Numbered from the stretch's first letter, positions 35,803-44,869 are shown. The stretch: 64,000 nt of DNA from Undibacterium pigrum (GCF_003201815.1 NZ_QJKB01000012.1:1-64000); one strand, 5' to 3'. Notes: generated by a model not told the origin, from the sequence alone. Made by a program: numbers and translations.

Positions 35803-36648
35803 ATGTACACAACATTGATCAGTGCAACAGAGCTGGCATCCCACATCGCCGACACCAACTGGGTCGTGCTGGATTGCCGCCATGATTTGATGGACACCAA
35901 GGCAGGCCAGGCAGCCTATGACCAGGGCCATATCCCCGGCGCACAATTCGTCCATCTGGACCAGCGTCTGTCGGCTGCCAAAACTGGTGCAGATGGCATC
36001 TTCCGCGGTCGCCATCCCCTGCCTGAAAAAGCCAGCTTCATCACCACTTTGCAAGCTCTGGGCATCAACAATGACAGCCAGGTCATCGTCTATGACGCCC
36101 ACGGCGGCATGTTTGCTGCACGCCTGTGGTGGATGCTGCGCTGGGTAGGTCACAAGGCCGTGGCCGTGCTTGACGGTGGCTTGCCAGCATGGATCGCAAC
36201 AGGCCAGCCAGTCACGACAGAAGTGCCTGCTGCACGCAGCGGCAATATCAGCGAACAGGCAACACTGGTGGGCACAGTCGATGTCAGCCAGGTGCTGGCA
36301 AACATCAGCAGCGCAGCCAAAACACTGGTCGATGCCCGTGCGGCTGACCGTTTCCGCGGCGAAAATGAAACGATTGATCCGATCGGCGGCCATATCCCTG
36401 GTGCCAAAAACCGCTTCTTCAAAGACAATCTGCAAGCCGATGGCCGTTTCAAACCCGCAGATCAGTTGCAGCAAGAATGGTCTGCCATCGTTGGCGATGC
36501 TAGCCAGGCCATCATGCAATGCGGTTCAGGTGTGACCGCCTGCCATAACTTGCTGGCGCTGGAAGTGGCGGGTTTGCAAGGTGCTGCCTTGTATCCTGGA
36601 TCGTGGAGTGAGTGGTGTGCGGATACGAGCAGGCCGGTGGAGCGTTGA
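35803..36648 (+). CDS. sseA: 3-mercaptopyruvate/thiosulfate sulfurtransferase
   Basis: A 281-residue tandem rhodanese. The N-terminal domain (1-140) contains the linker sequence DQGHIPGAQFVHLDQRLS; the C-terminal domain carries the active cysteine C240 in QCGSGVTACHNLLAL. The loop CGSGVT is that of mercaptopyruvate sulfurtransferases (thiosulfate enzymes usually have CRKGVT), so 3-mercaptopyruvate is the more likely donor. Start with CAGGAGA eight bases upstream of ATG 35803. Confidence 0.92.
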   Translation: MYTTLISATELASHIADTNWVVLDCRHDLMDTKAGQAAYDQGHIPGAQFVHLDQRLSAAKTGADGIFRGRHPLPEKASFITTLQALGINNDSQVIVYDAHGGMFAARLWWMLRWVGHKAVAVLDGGLPAWIATGQPVTTEVPAARSGNISEQATLVGTVDVSQVLANISSAAKTLVDARAADRFRGENETIDPIGGHIPGAKNRFFKDNLQADGRFKPADQLQQEWSAIVGDASQAIMQCGSGVTACHNLLALEVAGLQGAALYPGSWSEWCADTSRPVER

Positions 36649-36671
36649 ATAGAGTTTGAGCCGATGATATG

Positions 36672-36774
36672 CGTAGGTTGGGCTACGCTTCACCAGCCCA
36701 ACACTGGGCGTTTAAATGACGTATACGTTGATGGAGGCCCAGTGTTGGGCTGATACCTCGTAGCCCAACCTACG
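36672..36774. repeat. Long inverted repeat (CGTAGGTTGGGCTACG type)
   Basis: CGTAGGTTGGGCTACG at 36672 pairs with its complement ending at 36774, and AGCCCAACACTGGGC pairs inside it, giving a hairpin of about 103 bases between the convergent sulfurtransferase and ZIP genes. This word is a frequent dispersed intergenic repeat in many proteobacteria; it may act as a bidirectional terminator. Confidence 0.65.
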
Positions 36775-36795
36775 AGACCTGCGAATTTTCAATAA

Positions 36796-37602
36796 CTACC
36801 TGTGACTAGTCACAAACAACACCAGCACCACCCCCAGTGACACCAGAATAACCTGTGGTATTGTCTCTTTCAAGGTCGCCCGTCTCTGCATCTGCGGCAT
36901 CAAATCACTGACCGCAATATAGATAAACCCCGAAGACGCAAACACCAGCACATACGGGATCATGCCGCTGGCGCTTTCCAGCGTGTAATAGCCAAGCACG
37001 CCACCAACCACCCCCATCATGCTGCAGATCAGGTTATACATATAAGCGCGCATGCGGCTGAAACCGGCATTCAGCAAGACGATGAAATCACCTATCTCCT
37101 GTGGAATTTCATGGGCGATGATGGCCAGGCCGGTCACCAGACCCAGCTTGGGGTTGGCCAGAAAAGCCGCCGCGATCAAAATGCCATCGGTGAAATTATG
37201 CAGTCCATCACCCACCAGTATCATCCAGCCAGCCTTGCCCGCTTCATGCGCATCATGGCCATGCTCATGATGATGCCCATCGCCTTCATGGTGATGTGAA
37301 TGGCGCAGGATGGCGAATTTTTCCAGCAAGAAAAAAGCCAGCAAGCCGCCCAGCAGGCAGGCAAACAGCGTGCGCGGATCTGCACCCGACTCAAAAGCTT
37401 CAGGCAAAGCATGCAGCAAAGAAGTGGATAGCATAATGCCCACCGACAGACTGACCATGCGCTCTACGACTTTGGAGAGCAGTGAAAACGAAAAAATGGC
37501 AGCCGCAGTGATGCTCAAGACACCAGCAATCGTGGTAGCAAACAGGATGGATAACAGCGTGGAATGAATTTTAAGCCTCAGGAATTTGCAACCAGGTTGC
37601 AA
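36796..37602 (-). CDS. ZIP-family metal transporter
   Basis: A 268-residue membrane protein with eight predicted helices. The cytoplasmic loop between helices 3 and 4 is histidine-rich (HSHHHEGDGHHHEHGHDAH), and the metal-binding helices contain HNFTDG and HEIPQEIGD, the ZIP signature. It should take up zinc or other divalent metal. The start is uncertain: a TTG at 37602 lacks a ribosome site, whereas TGAGG lies six bases before an in-frame ATT at 37567-37569. The hexanucleotide repeat tract lies about 100 bases upstream. Confidence 0.88.
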   Translation of the reverse strand: MQPGCKFLRLKIHSTLLSILFATTIAGVLSITAAAIFSFSLLSKVVERMVSLSVGIMLSTSLLHALPEAFESGADPRTLFACLLGGLLAFFLLEKFAILRHSHHHEGDGHHHEHGHDAHEAGKAGWMILVGDGLHNFTDGILIAAAFLANPKLGLVTGLAIIAHEIPQEIGDFIVLLNAGFSRMRAYMYNLICSMMGVVGGVLGYYTLESASGMIPYVLVFASSGFIYIAVSDLMPQMQRRATLKETIPQVILVSLGVVLVLFVTSHR

Positions 37603-37702
37603 ATTAAAACATATTGCGGGGTTTTCTGCAAATCAAGTTGGTTCTATTGTCAACATCGGGATGTGCATTATTCGCCGAACTGTATTGTTCCATCGCTATA
37701 AT

Positions 37703-37790
37703 CAATGTCAATGTCAATGTCAATGTCAATGTCAATGTCAATGTCAATGTCAATGTCAATGTCAATGTCAATGTCAATGTTAATGTTAAT
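37703..37790 (+). repeat. Hexanucleotide tandem repeat (CAATGT)13
   Basis: Thirteen perfect CAATGT units (37703-37780) followed by TAATGT and a partial TAAT. It lies 34 bases before the lipoprotein start codon and within the promoter zone shared with the divergent ZIP gene. A unit of six does not shift a reading frame but changes spacing, so it may be a hypervariable transcription tuner. The tract is open in several frames (Asn-Val, Gln-Cys, Leu-Thr dipeptides), which I regard as meaningless. Confidence 0.9.
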
Positions 37791-37823
37791 TCATAATCTA
37801 TTTTCCTATTACCATTCCCGACC

Positions 37824-38675
37824 ATGAAAACAGCACATCGTATTTTTAGCATATCCGCACTGTTGATGTTATCTGCCTGTGCTCAGACATATGGTCCAGG
37901 GCACCCTATGAGTGATCCGGATTTCGTCATACGCCTTAACGCAGGCAATGCCCCTCGCGCCTTGACTGCCCTTGATGACAAGCTTGATGCATTGCATCCT
38001 TCTTATACCGGTCATCTATGTGCAGAGATAGCTGCAGACGTCAAAAAACTGCGTTTGAGCAAAGATGAATTTGAATCAAGTTCAGATTACCAAAGCCGGA
38101 TCGCACAAATGAATAACCCCGTCTTGCACGGCCAGTTGCGCTTGTCAGATACACTGGCGTTTGTACATCATATCAGGCCGTCTGATGTCAATTATGATGC
38201 CGATAAAAGTCAGATGACTGGTTCATTTCTATTCGCGGGTGATCAGCAGTTAAGTAGCGACAAAACCCAACTATTGCGTAGCAAGATTCTGGAAGAAACC
38301 AATACCGGCATTAGTAAAGGCCAGGCCAGAACTGAGTCAGGCATTTCTGTCCATGTTACTCGTTATGCCTACCGGGTTTGTGCCTTGAATATTGCCAATA
38401 CCCGCTCATGGCAGCGAAATAAGCATGATTACAGAGATAAGTTTAGTTTCAATATTCCCGCTGATGAGGCACGCCTGGCCAAAGGCAGATTAAAAACTCT
38501 TTTTGTTGGACGTCTGGTGCCACAATTTATACAAAATTACGATGGTGTAATAAGCCCTACAGTAGGGTCTATGTCAGAATCAACCTATACCGGTAGTGCT
38601 CTGGTTTTTCAGCTGGAACAGATCTGGATTTATAATCAGGTCACTGGACGTATCTATCAAAAAATTATGCCGTAA
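37824..38675 (+). CDS. Predicted lipoprotein of unknown function
   Basis: A 283-residue protein with a lipoprotein signal peptide: MKTAHRIFSISALLMLSAC, lipobox LSAC at 16-19, mature Cys19. The mature region is mixed alpha/beta with no family I recognise. It is likely periplasmic and membrane-anchored. The CAATGT tract ends 34 bases before the ATG, so repeat-length changes would alter its 5' region or promoter. It begins a block of lower-GC orphan genes. Confidence 0.7.
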   Translation: MKTAHRIFSISALLMLSACAQTYGPGHPMSDPDFVIRLNAGNAPRALTALDDKLDALHPSYTGHLCAEIAADVKKLRLSKDEFESSSDYQSRIAQMNNPVLHGQLRLSDTLAFVHHIRPSDVNYDADKSQMTGSFLFAGDQQLSSDKTQLLRSKILEETNTGISKGQARTESGISVHVTRYAYRVCALNIANTRSWQRNKHDYRDKFSFNIPADEARLAKGRLKTLFVGRLVPQFIQNYDGVISPTVGSMSESTYTGSALVFQLEQIWIYNQVTGRIYQKIMP

Positions 38676-38913
38676 AAATGATGATGGAAATTGATGGCCG
38701 ATGCAGATTAAACGAGATTGGCTATATGCAATGGATTAAATGAGTAAAGAGGTGCGCATCGCCATCAGGAAAAATCAGGAATAATCAACAATATGCAGCG
38801 CAGGCGAGCCATATCAAGTTCAAGAAAAAATGCTGTGAACTGCCAGCCATATTTCTTGGGCATGTAAACTTATCAGGCCAGATTTTTACCCTATTTGACA
38901 TCAGGTATCAGGA

Positions 38914-39501
38914 ATGCATCCAGCTTTTTCAAGCATACAATTCGGCCCATTTGCCAGTGCATATCACTCTCAGTCAACAAGTGCAGAATTCAAGCTTGCG
39001 TTCAGCAAGTTCCTGGAGCAGCACTTGCTGCCTCAGGTAGAGCATCCCTTTGACTCCACCAGTGGTACCTTACTTGCCAGTTATGACGATGAAAAATACT
39101 GTGGTCCTAACAGTTTGGTCCGTGACATCTACAATTTTGACTTCTCGTTCCATCGCAAATCTGGGGACGATAGCATAAAGATCGAGCTGGTATTCAATGC
39201 CAGGGATCAAAGCTTTTCCACACGCAGGAACAAGCCATTCTATCTATGGACAGTGTCTCGTCGCGAACGCTATCAGGAACAAGGTCAAAGGATAGAGGCC
39301 CTTTGTCAGCGCATTGCAAAGCAAGAGCCTGTAAATGCAGTTTGCCCGATATGCTCAACTTCCTTGCATGTTCATGATTCTCCTACGCTCTTCGACGTGC
39401 GTTGTCCGAACCGGTGTTTCAACTATAACTATCACCGGGACCCGGTTGATGGGCAATTCCTTCACGGCCACTTCTTCAGGGGTGATCCAGTTGATGCATG
39501 A
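38914..39501 (+). CDS. Unknown protein with C-terminal zinc-ribbon-like motif
   Basis: A 195-residue protein with no signal peptide. The first two thirds are mixed alpha/beta; residues about 145-175 contain CPIC...DVRCPNRC, spaced like a four-cysteine zinc ribbon. I do not recognise the family. It lies in the orphan block between the lipoprotein and a secreted repeat protein. The 437-base gap that follows (39502-39938) shows only short frames without signals, and I call nothing there. Confidence 0.6.
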   Translation: MHPAFSSIQFGPFASAYHSQSTSAEFKLAFSKFLEQHLLPQVEHPFDSTSGTLLASYDDEKYCGPNSLVRDIYNFDFSFHRKSGDDSIKIELVFNARDQSFSTRRNKPFYLWTVSRRERYQEQGQRIEALCQRIAKQEPVNAVCPICSTSLHVHDSPTLFDVRCPNRCFNYNYHRDPVDGQFLHGHFFRGDPVDA

Positions 39502-39938
39502 AGCTGTCGTCAAGATCATGCTGTGCAATCTCTCGGCATTGCCATGTCCTCAACCGCAAGCTTAAGGTTTCTGGAATAAAGGGACGTGTGACCGGGAATC
39601 GTATCTGCTCTTTCGTATACATGTTATTCATGCATCGCATAAGCTATGCATGTGATACCCATGGCTATCATCTTCAATCGCTATCTACATCGCGGAGAGG
39701 TGAAGCAAACTGAGCAGAATTGTACGCATGTGGATTTACTCAAGACGCGCAGGCAGCAGATTGCTGCTCTCTATAAGACCTTGAAAAAACAGCTTAAGAA
39801 ATACTGTTTCATTTATGTTATCTTTGCGCAGTTGCATTAATATATATAAATCACTGGCATTCATGTGCTGCTTTTTCGTCGGGATCAGCTATGTGGTGTT
39901 AATTAGCCTGACTATTTTTAAACCTGGTATTCAAGAAA

Positions 39939-40709
39939 ATGAAAAATAAAATACTTTCTCTCTTTTTTATCCTGAGCATGTTGTCTCCATTTTCCATACA
40001 GGCAGCAGACCAAAGCAGCCAACCTCCTGTCAATGAAGAAACCTTGAAAGTTTGTTCTAACCTGGATATGTATGCAGACTTAGCAGTAGACGGACGTGAT
40101 TCTGCAATGCCGAAGGAGGTTGCATTCAACATGGTCAAAGCATCAATGAATCGTCATCTTAAAATTCCAGCAAACGTGCTGTCTGAATACATCGCGGTTG
40201 TTGGCAAAATCTATGAGCTTATTTATGCAGATCAAACCATCAAGCGTGGCGCGACTCAAGCTACAATTGTTGATGCCTGCTCGCATTACAAGGGACAAAA
40301 TGCAGATACGCGCTATATTGCCAACTACCTCGAAAGAAACCCACGGTCTGCATGGGATCCATTGAAGCGAGTGCCTCTATGCGAAAATATCGGACAGTCA
40401 GCATCCAATGTTGCCGTCGCCAGAAACAAGGGAATGTCAAAAGAAAGTGTCAGCGCTCTCGTCAAAAATGGATTGCAGAATGACAAGCTTACATTGCGGG
40501 TAATGCCAACAATAATTAACGAGGTTTTTGAAAATCCTGACGTCGACACTACCTATATTTATGTGTACAACTTAAGGAAATGCGCGGCGATAGAGAACAA
40601 TCAAAAATATACCGAACTGACAGAATTAAAACCACGTATTCGCCAATGTGAAAAACTGGAAAAAGAGGAAGATAGACTGCAGTGTGATCGAAAGATATTT
40701 GGTCTATAA
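39939..40709 (+). CDS. Exported protein with internal duplication
   Basis: A 256-residue protein with signal peptide (SLFFILSMLSPFSIQAA). The mature part appears to be two copies of an approximately 80-residue helical unit (about 36-120 and 148-228). Each begins with a Cys (LKVCSNL, VPLCENI), continues through an Ala-rich helix and a K-E pair (MPKEVAFNMVKASM, MSKESVSALVKNGL), and ends with Ala-Cys or Cys-Ala (VDACSHY, RKCAAIE). No family is recognised. It has the low GC of its neighbours, and no clear ribosome site precedes the ATG. Confidence 0.65.
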   Translation: MKNKILSLFFILSMLSPFSIQAADQSSQPPVNEETLKVCSNLDMYADLAVDGRDSAMPKEVAFNMVKASMNRHLKIPANVLSEYIAVVGKIYELIYADQTIKRGATQATIVDACSHYKGQNADTRYIANYLERNPRSAWDPLKRVPLCENIGQSASNVAVARNKGMSKESVSALVKNGLQNDKLTLRVMPTIINEVFENPDVDTTYIYVYNLRKCAAIENNQKYTELTELKPRIRQCEKLEKEEDRLQCDRKIFGL

Positions 40710-40893
40710 GTCAGGCTGAAACAGCTTCATCTGGATCGATGAGAACTGGGATTGGGATAAGAATGAATTACAAGGGCCTCTAAAGCATTCTGCCAGTATT
40801 GTGCGTTTATCCTACGTTGCTACCATCCTGGTTTATCATCACAGTTGATGCATTGGCAATGCAAGCTGCATTCCTGTCACGGAGACATTTCAA

Positions 40894-41325
40894 ATGCTCA
40901 CCATTCCTCCAAATATTTCAAAGTTGATGATTTCTGGTTTGACTCAAGAAATTGCGCGGCTCAATGCCATAGGCGAAACTTGTGACGATGAATGGCCCAC
41001 CGATTTTGATCCAAATGACGCGATGGTTTATGATAGTTTTCGTCAGGAATTAGAAAGAAATGCCGGACGAAATACCATTATAGACCTCAAGAATTACTCG
41101 AAGGTCGATGCATTTTCCATGGCTTTACTCCCTGGTTTTGTAATTAAAAATTTGAGTGAACTTTCTCTTGCAGACATTGAGTCAGCCTGTCGGATATATG
41201 CACAATATGTAGCGCATCGATGTACCGCAATGCTAGAGACAGGTAGTGATAATACATCTGAACGCAGACAGCTTATGCACATGCTGTCGCAAGTGATCGC
41301 ATTTCCAGGACTTGATAATGAGTAG
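40894..41325 (+). CDS. Unknown small protein
   Basis: A 143-residue, mostly helical, cytoplasmic protein with a good ribosome site (CGGAGA before ATG 40894). There is no recognisable domain or cysteine motif. It belongs to the orphan block of 37.8-43.0 kb. Function not inferred. Confidence 0.55.
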   Translation: MLTIPPNISKLMISGLTQEIARLNAIGETCDDEWPTDFDPNDAMVYDSFRQELERNAGRNTIIDLKNYSKVDAFSMALLPGFVIKNLSELSLADIESACRIYAQYVAHRCTAMLETGSDNTSERRQLMHMLSQVIAFPGLDNE

Positions 41326-41415
41326 GGCGCTTAGATACGTTTGTTGCAGCGTAATTGCAGGTGTGATGCGTCGCTACCTCATGCCAGCTCGTGTAGCTTC
41401 GATTAACAAAGTGTA

Positions 41416-41829
41416 ATGGGAGACTTTGCTAGCGGAAGTTTGTCTGAAAGGTTGCAAATTTTTTTAAGAAATTTGCGTCTTTTTTTGAAATTACTTTATT
41501 TTATAATGAATCTTCCTCTCCAAAAAAAGACGAGTAACCGGGAAATTTTTCAAATTCTTGAAAACGCAGATAGAGCGAGCGCTGTTGCGATCATCATGGC
41601 TCGTGCGGAAGTAAAGTTGTTTCGGCACTATCTTGCTCGTTGGACTGATGTGTCCAATTCTTCAATACTTGATTGGATTGCCTTTTCTTTTTTACAGTTA
41701 AGGATATTTTTTACTTGTCAAAAATTGATTGCGCTGGCACCGCTATACGATCCTGAACATTTAGATAAAATTAGTTTTTTTGAGTTGGAAAATAAGCTTG
41801 TAAAGGTGATTTTTAACCCAGTAGATTAA
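41416..41829 (+). CDS. Unknown small protein, low GC
   Basis: A frame of 137 codons with a basic, hydrophobic beginning (LSERLQIFLRNLRLFLKLLYFIM) followed by a helical domain. The real start could be the internal Met at codon 31 (MNLPLQKKTSNREIFQ). The base composition is clearly AT-rich against the rest of the window. No family recognised; the gene call itself is moderate. Confidence 0.45.
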   Translation: MGDFASGSLSERLQIFLRNLRLFLKLLYFIMNLPLQKKTSNREIFQILENADRASAVAIIMARAEVKLFRHYLARWTDVSNSSILDWIAFSFLQLRIFFTCQKLIALAPLYDPEHLDKISFFELENKLVKVIFNPVD

Positions 41830-41908
41830 TGCAGGTCGCCCGCGTTCTATCAGCGAAAAAAATTAGGCAAACTGGATACACGGTGCACACAAAAAAGATG
41901 AGATTCAA

Positions 41909-41984
41909 AAACTGGGGCCAGGTCTTGCATCTATACATTTTCTTATGTTTGGAAATGTCCTAATGTAAGGCCTGCCCCAATTTT
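41909..41984. repeat. REP-like inverted repeat, left
   Basis: AACTGGGGCCAGGTCTTGC and its approximate complement GGCCTGCCCCAATTTT form a hairpin of 76 bases. The word GGGGCCAGGTCTTGCATC resembles sequences found beside REP-associated tyrosine transposases. A related half-site is at 43195-43226, across the gene at 42097-43002. Confidence 0.5.
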
Positions 41985-42096
41985 CTCGTTCAACGTTTGC
42001 TGTGAATTCCTTAGTAGGAAAGCGCGCTGGCGTTCTGTTTGCCTAGCGCCACTTAGTCCCGATATTTAGTTTCGGAAATCGCATAACTGATTCCGT

Positions 42097-43002
42097 TCAA
42101 CGCAATAATTTAAGATCGAGGATTGCGTCTCTTATCTGTGATGTATTAAGGGTATTCATTGGTAGGGGAATATACCCGATCACATTCATGACGTTACCAG
42201 TCTGAAGATTCGCTACCGCAACATACCTGGTATTGCCTCTTCCATCAGGCCCCCATCCATCGCAAACACTTATGCTACCTTTAGTAGTTGTATGCGGCCC
42301 ATCATGCTTCTTTCCTTCAAACACGCGACTCAATGAATCTGTACACAATTTTGTAAATTCTGTGACGTTTAGCGCCCGAGGAAAAGGGAGTGCGTTAATT
42401 AGCATGTTGGGTGTAAAGTCCCCAATCTCCCCGCTTTTATTGTAGGTCGATGCCCCAATTACTTTTTTTACTGGAACCATCCCAGGAATGGCGAGCCTCG
42501 CTCCGAACGCTGTTTCACTGTCCAGCTTACTTTCATCCCATTCCAAATTGTCTAAAAAAAGTTGCGTTCGTTTGAAGATTTCAGACGATTTCTCTTTTGG
42601 GCCCTGATTAGACACAATCACGTCTAATTGCATATTAGATTTGGTGACGCTTAGCCAAACGCCATCCCAATTTCCGATGGTTCCGTCTCTGGAACGTTTA
42701 TAGAGTTGCCCTTGCAATTTTCCATTTGAAAACAATTCGGGAGGATTTGGAAACGAATATTTCTGACTTTCCCGGAACCTATCAGCATAGTCTTTAGTGA
42801 TTTGCGCTGCAATTACGGTGATCCCGGTTGTACCAGTATCGTCTATTAGAAACGTTCCTAAACGCGGATGCTTAAATCCATTAGGCAGAACTGATTTAAG
42901 TCCTACGCCTTGCATTTCAATTTTTGAATTTGTTACATTGTCGGCCGCAAACAATTGACCACAAAAAAATGCTAACAAGATTGAAAAAGTGAATATCTTC
43001 AA
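42097..43002 (-). CDS. Exported protein of unknown function
   Basis: A 301-residue product with signal peptide (FTFSILLAFFCGQLFAA). The mature part is globular beta-rich sequence, with cysteines near 219 and 246. The TTG start at 43002 is supported by GAGAG about eight bases upstream. No family recognised. Flanked by REP-like remnants (41909-41984 and 43195-43226), AT-rich, and isolated on its strand, it may be horizontally acquired. Confidence 0.6.
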   Translation of the reverse strand: MKIFTFSILLAFFCGQLFAADNVTNSKIEMQGVGLKSVLPNGFKHPRLGTFLIDDTGTTGITVIAAQITKDYADRFRESQKYSFPNPPELFSNGKLQGQLYKRSRDGTIGNWDGVWLSVTKSNMQLDVIVSNQGPKEKSSEIFKRTQLFLDNLEWDESKLDSETAFGARLAIPGMVPVKKVIGASTYNKSGEIGDFTPNMLINALPFPRALNVTEFTKLCTDSLSRVFEGKKHDGPHTTTKGSISVCDGWGPDGRGNTRYVAVANLQTGNVMNVIGYIPLPMNTLNTSQIRDAILDLKLLR

Positions 43003-43194
43003 AATGATCTCTCGTTAATTTTGGGAAAAAATAATCTCATTGAACGAATGAAGCAAAGAATCTGCAAAAAATACTACGCATTAATGTCGCATTTTTTTGC
43101 CTGGCTCAAGAGTGTAATCCGAAGTGATTTCCACTTACGCTTGAACGTTAAAATTAACAGCCACACATGAACAAAAAAAACCGCAAATGCAGAA

Positions 43195-43226
43195 GCAGGG
43201 AGCAGGTCGTACATTTATACATTTCT
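43195..43226 (+). repeat. REP-like half-site, right
   Basis: GGGAGCAGGTCGTACATTTA shares its pattern with the left REP-like hairpin (41909-41984). No complementary arm is visible here. Confidence 0.35.
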
Positions 43227-43395
43227 TAGCCGGCGTCGCTCCGCTTAACGAAGTAATCGGAGGCATTGCCACACATGCCGATCCAATTTATTTCAGTACC
43301 AGACGCTGAATTAAAACGCCATCACGAATTTAGATTCAAAGGTGTTGGCGTAAGTTGCTGCTGGTATTTGCAAAGCAGAAATACATCTGGTTAAA

Positions 43396-43430
43396 CGGTC
43401 AAAGAGATTCTAAAAATATCTCTTTGACCG
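43396..43430 (-). terminator. Hairpin terminator after gor
   Basis: CGGTCAAAGAGAT pairs perfectly with ATCTCTTTGACCG (13 bp, 9-base loop), 16 bases beyond the gor stop on the minus strand. The other bases of the 443-base gap 43003-43445 hold no gene that I can see. Confidence 0.7.
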
Positions 43431-43445
43431 GACAGCTACTTACAC

Positions 43446-44807
43446 CTACACCACCGCCGTCCTCATCGTCACAAACTCTTCTGCAATCGTCGGATGCACG
43501 CCTATGGTGGCGTCTACTTGTGCCTTGGTCACGCCGCATTGCATGGCGACGGCAAAGCCCTGGATGATTTCTCCTGCATCTGCTCCTACCATATGCATGC
43601 CTAGTACACGGTCAGTGTCGGCGTCGACGATCATCTTCATGAGGCAGCGTTCGGTAGAGCCTGACAGGGTGTGTTTCAATGCCTTGAATTCGCTCTTGAA
43701 GATTTTGATATGTTTATGTTTTTCACGTGCCCTGGCTTCTGTCATGCCCAGGGTTGCCACGTTGGGGTGGCTGAATACGGCTGTGGGAATGTTTTCATAT
43801 GACATCAGCTTGCGCCCGTGCTGGAACAGGTTGGCGGCGACGATCATGCCTTCGGCCAGTGCCACTGGTGTCAGTGCCATGCGGTCGATGACGTCGCCTA
43901 TAGCGTAGATGCTGTCTACATTGGTGGCAAAGTGTTCATCGACGATGATTGCACCATTCTCGCGCACCAACACGCCTGCGTTTTCCAGCCCCAGGCCCTT
44001 GACATTGGGTTTGCGGCCAGTGGCAAACAGTATGCAGTCACTGTCCAGCGTGCGGCCATCGCTGAGTGTCACGCGTTTATTTTGTGTGTCACTGTCATCA
44101 GCGGTGATGGACACGATGCTGGTATCAAGTGCAATCTCGACGCCTTTCTTGCGCATTTCTGCAATCAGGAAATGGCCCAGGTCTGCGTCCATGCTGCGCA
44201 AGATTTGCTGGCCGCGCTGTACCAGCGTGACCTGGCAGCCCAGGCCATTGAGGATAGAGGCCAGCTCGACTGCAATATAACCACCACCCTGCACCACGGC
44301 ACTACGTGGCAGGGCAGGCAGGTGAAAGAATTCATCCGAAGTGATGCCCAGCTCACTACCTGGCAACTCAGGCTTGACCGGGTGGCCACCGGTAGCAATC
44401 AGGATATGTTTGGCGCGATAGCTTTTGCCATTGACGATGACGGTATGCGCATCGGCAATCTGTGCATGACCAGTGATGATGTCCACCTTGGCATTGGTCA
44501 AGATCTGGCCATAGATGCCATTGAGCCTGGCGATTTCTTTGTCCTTGTTGGCAATCAATGTGGCCCAGTCAAACTGCTGCTCACCCATGCTCCAGCCAAA
44601 ACCCGCAGCATCGGCAAAGTCGCTATGGTAATGGGCGGCATATGACATCAGTTTCTTTGGTATGCAACCGGCATTGACGCAAGTGCCACCGAGCGGACCA
44701 GCTTCTGCTACCGCCACGCGCGCACCATACTGTGCAGCAAAACGACTGGCCCGCACACCACCAGAGCCAGCACCTATCGTAAATAAATCATAGTCATAAG
44801 TGTGCAT
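43446..44807 (-). CDS. gor: Glutathione-disulfide reductase
   Basis: A 453-residue FAD/NADPH flavoprotein reducing oxidised glutathione. The FAD Rossmann motif GAGSGGVRASR is at 12-22, the redox disulfide C43-V-N-A-G-C48 in GGTCVNAGCIPKKLM, the central NAD(P) region shows GGYIAVELASILNGLG, and the C-terminal His-Glu pair is in GVHPTIAEEFVTMR. Length and start fit the family. It lies 123 bases downstream of the dienelactone hydrolase-like gene on the same strand, behind a hairpin, so it may be transcribed separately. It can supply GSH to the Prx-Grx fusion at 13.5-14.2 kb. Confidence 0.95.
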   Translation of the reverse strand: MHTYDYDLFTIGAGSGGVRASRFAAQYGARVAVAEAGPLGGTCVNAGCIPKKLMSYAAHYHSDFADAAGFGWSMGEQQFDWATLIANKDKEIARLNGIYGQILTNAKVDIITGHAQIADAHTVIVNGKSYRAKHILIATGGHPVKPELPGSELGITSDEFFHLPALPRSAVVQGGGYIAVELASILNGLGCQVTLVQRGQQILRSMDADLGHFLIAEMRKKGVEIALDTSIVSITADDSDTQNKRVTLSDGRTLDSDCILFATGRKPNVKGLGLENAGVLVRENGAIIVDEHFATNVDSIYAIGDVIDRMALTPVALAEGMIVAANLFQHGRKLMSYENIPTAVFSHPNVATLGMTEARAREKHKHIKIFKSEFKALKHTLSGSTERCLMKMIVDADTDRVLGMHMVGADAGEIIQGFAVAMQCGVTKAQVDATIGVHPTIAEEFVTMRTAVV

Positions 44808-44843
44808 GATGGTCCTTGGGTAAAGTTGATGATGGGTGAAACT

Positions 44844-44869
44844 GCAGGCCCGGCGTGTGCCGGGCCTGC
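44844..44869. terminator. Hairpin between the DLH-like gene and gor
   Basis: GCAGGCCCGGC-GTGT-GCCGGGCCTGC, an 11-bp perfect GC-rich stem. No strong T-run follows in either direction. Confidence 0.55.

Noticed and set aside
37703-37790. Regular repeat tract considered as a CRISPR-like array
   Set aside because: Units are six bases without spacers and no cas gene is present; it is a simple sequence repeat.
37604-37852. Frame giving Leu-Thr dipeptide repeats
   Set aside because: Produced only by translating the CAATGT tract in reverse.
39502-39938. Two short plus-strand frames between unknown genes
   Set aside because: They overlap each other and the previous gene's end, lack ribosome sites and look random.
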